Source: an uncultured Ruminococcus sp. | GTDB lineage: Bacteria; Bacillota; Clostridia; Oscillospirales; CAG-272 | Length of the DNA: 7,983 nt | Direction: 5' to 3' | NCBI GenBank assembly: GCA_902783755.1 | Contig: CACZSC010000185.1 | Location: 1-7,983 of the forward strand | Part shown: in pieces, positions 7,036 to 7,983 of the stretch | Layout: every line of letters begins with the position of its first letter | How positions within the stretch are numbered: the stretch's first letter is position 1 | The notes under the pieces: model-generated | What the model was told of the DNA's origin: nothing | Seen by the model: the letters and a program-made list of their open reading frames with translations, nothing else | Databases searched by the model: none | Translations under genes and position numbers: made by a program

Positions 7036-7983
7036 ATCTGATGAGCTGTATGACGTCCTTCACCACTATCACGGCCATAAGGGCCAGAAGGACCGCCATG
7101 CCCGCGAAGTGCACGTATCCCTCGGCCTTCCGGGGCACAGGCTTTCTGAATATGAGCTCGATGAACTGGAACAGCAGCCTTCCGCCGTCAAGGGCGGGCA
7201 GGGGCAGCAGGTTCATGACCCCCAGGTTCATGCTTATGACCACGGCAAGGTATATGAAGTCGAAGCCTCCCCGGGCCGCGGCCTCACCCAGGGCCTTGGT
7301 GACCCCCACGGGCCCCGATATGCTCTGTATGCTGTATCTTCCGGTTATGAGGTCGATTATGGACTCCCAGATCATCTTTATGGTGGACCAGGATCTGAAG
7401 AAGCCCTCCCTCAGCACCGTTCCGACGTTCTTCTGGTCAGCGTACACCTGGAAATCTATGTCCCCGAACACGGTGCCCTGCTCCTCGAAGGTGGGGAACG
7501 TGACATCCTCTATGGTTATGACCTCGCCGTCCCGCTCCACCTGTATGTCTATGGGCTTCACGCCCTTCCTCATGATCTCGTAGAAGGTCTCGGTGGAGGT
7601 ATGGACCCTGGTGCCGTCAACGGATACGAAGGTGTCCCCCACTCTGAGGCCTGCCTCGTAGGAATAGTTTATGCCCTGCTCGTTCAGGGGCTGGGCCCCT
7701 ATTGTATTGGAGGGGATCCTCTCCTGGCATGCGATTATTATCACCATCACCAGGATCCCAACCACTATGTTGGTGACGGCGCCGGCGGCGGTTATGAGTA
7801 TCCTCTGCCACACGGGTTTCCTTGTGAAGGCGTTCTCGTCCTCTGATTCATCGTCCTCGCCCTCCATGGCCACGAACCCGCCTATGGGGAACAGCCTCAG
7901 GGAGTAGGCGATGCCCGTCTTCTTCGATTTTTTCGATATGATCTTCGGGCCCATGCCTATGGCGAATTCCTTTATGGTCACAC
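7034..7983 (-). CDS. rseP: RIP/site-2 family zinc metalloprotease, RseP/RasP-like (N-terminus beyond right edge)
   Basis: This is an intramembrane zinc protease of the S2P family, which in bacteria cleaves anti-sigma factors and signal-peptide remnants within the membrane. About 316 residues are visible. Numbering from the GTG codon at 7981: EFAIGMGP at 5-12, which in the family follows the first helix with the HExxH zinc site; an acidic loop GEDDESEDENAF at 41-52; a membrane helix about 60-85; one PDZ domain about 88-162 with EAGLRVGD; the second catalytic block NLLPLPALDGG (257-267), giving the third zinc ligand D265; and a C-terminal helix about 290-313. The frame stays open to the right edge, and KVTIKEFAIGMGP-like text is internal in relatives, so the GTG at 7981 is probably not the start. 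HExxH should lie just outside. The stop TGA at 7034-7036 abuts the ispG start region. In Clostridia dxr, cdsA and uppS often lie upstream. Confidence 0.93.
   Translation of the reverse strand, partial: VTIKEFAIGMGPKIISKKSKKTGIAYSLRLFPIGGFVAMEGEDDESEDENAFTRKPVWQRILITAAGAVTNIVVGILVMVIIIACQERIPSNTIGAQPLNEQGINYSYEAGLRVGDTFVSVDGTRVHTSTETFYEIMRKGVKPIDIQVERDGEVITIEDVTFPTFEEQGTVFGDIDFQVYADQKNVGTVLREGFFRSWSTIKMIWESIIDLITGRYSIQSISGPVGVTKALGEAAARGGFDFIYLAVVISMNLGVMNLLPLPALDGGRLLFQFIELIFRKPVPRKAEGYVHFAGMAVLLALMAVIVVKDVIQLIR

Noticed and set aside
6429..7583. Plus-strand frame of 384 codons across ispG and the protease gene
   Set aside because: It runs antisense across two well-identified genes and their junction, has no recognisable domain, and is a shadow of GC-rich coding DNA.

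Overview
The window looks like chromosomal DNA from a Gram-positive anaerobe of the Clostridia type. The main evidence is a PolC-type replicative DNA polymerase, which is typical of Firmicutes and their relatives. It sits in the gene order S2P-type protease, ispG, polC, which many Clostridia share. The minus-strand genes are visibly GC-rich yet favour ATA for isoleucine and AGG for arginine. I cannot name the genus from this.

Layout, in + coordinates: bases 1-499 hold the 3' end of a plus-strand gene of unknown function. Bases 500-697 are a non-coding convergent intergenic stretch with four hairpins in a row, at least two of which look like terminators. From 697 to the right edge everything is one minus-strand block, transcribed right to left: an S2P/RseP-like membrane protease (7034 to beyond the edge, N-terminus missing), ispG (5952-7025), polC (1201-5886) and a small COG2426-type membrane protein (698-1165). 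The spacings are a 4-base ATGA-type junction or overlap with the RBS (protease/ispG), 65 bases (ispG/polC) and 35 bases (polC/membrane protein). This is consistent with one transcript ending at the hairpin near 638-667.

The block is a mixed housekeeping operon. It covers intramembrane proteolysis, the penultimate step of MEP isoprenoid synthesis, and leading/lagging-strand DNA synthesis. The last gene is a predicted membrane protein whose family name ('small multi-drug export') is weakly supported functionally. The genes share growth-related roles rather than one pathway. A perfect TATAAT and a 16-base hairpin in the ispG/polC gap hint that polC may have some separate control.

I see no mobile element, CRISPR array, tRNA or rRNA, and nothing that qualifies as a clearly new system. 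The most notable points are the unrecognised plus-strand protein with different codon use, an insertion of roughly 85 residues in the PHP domain of PolC, and the stacked hairpins between the convergent genes.
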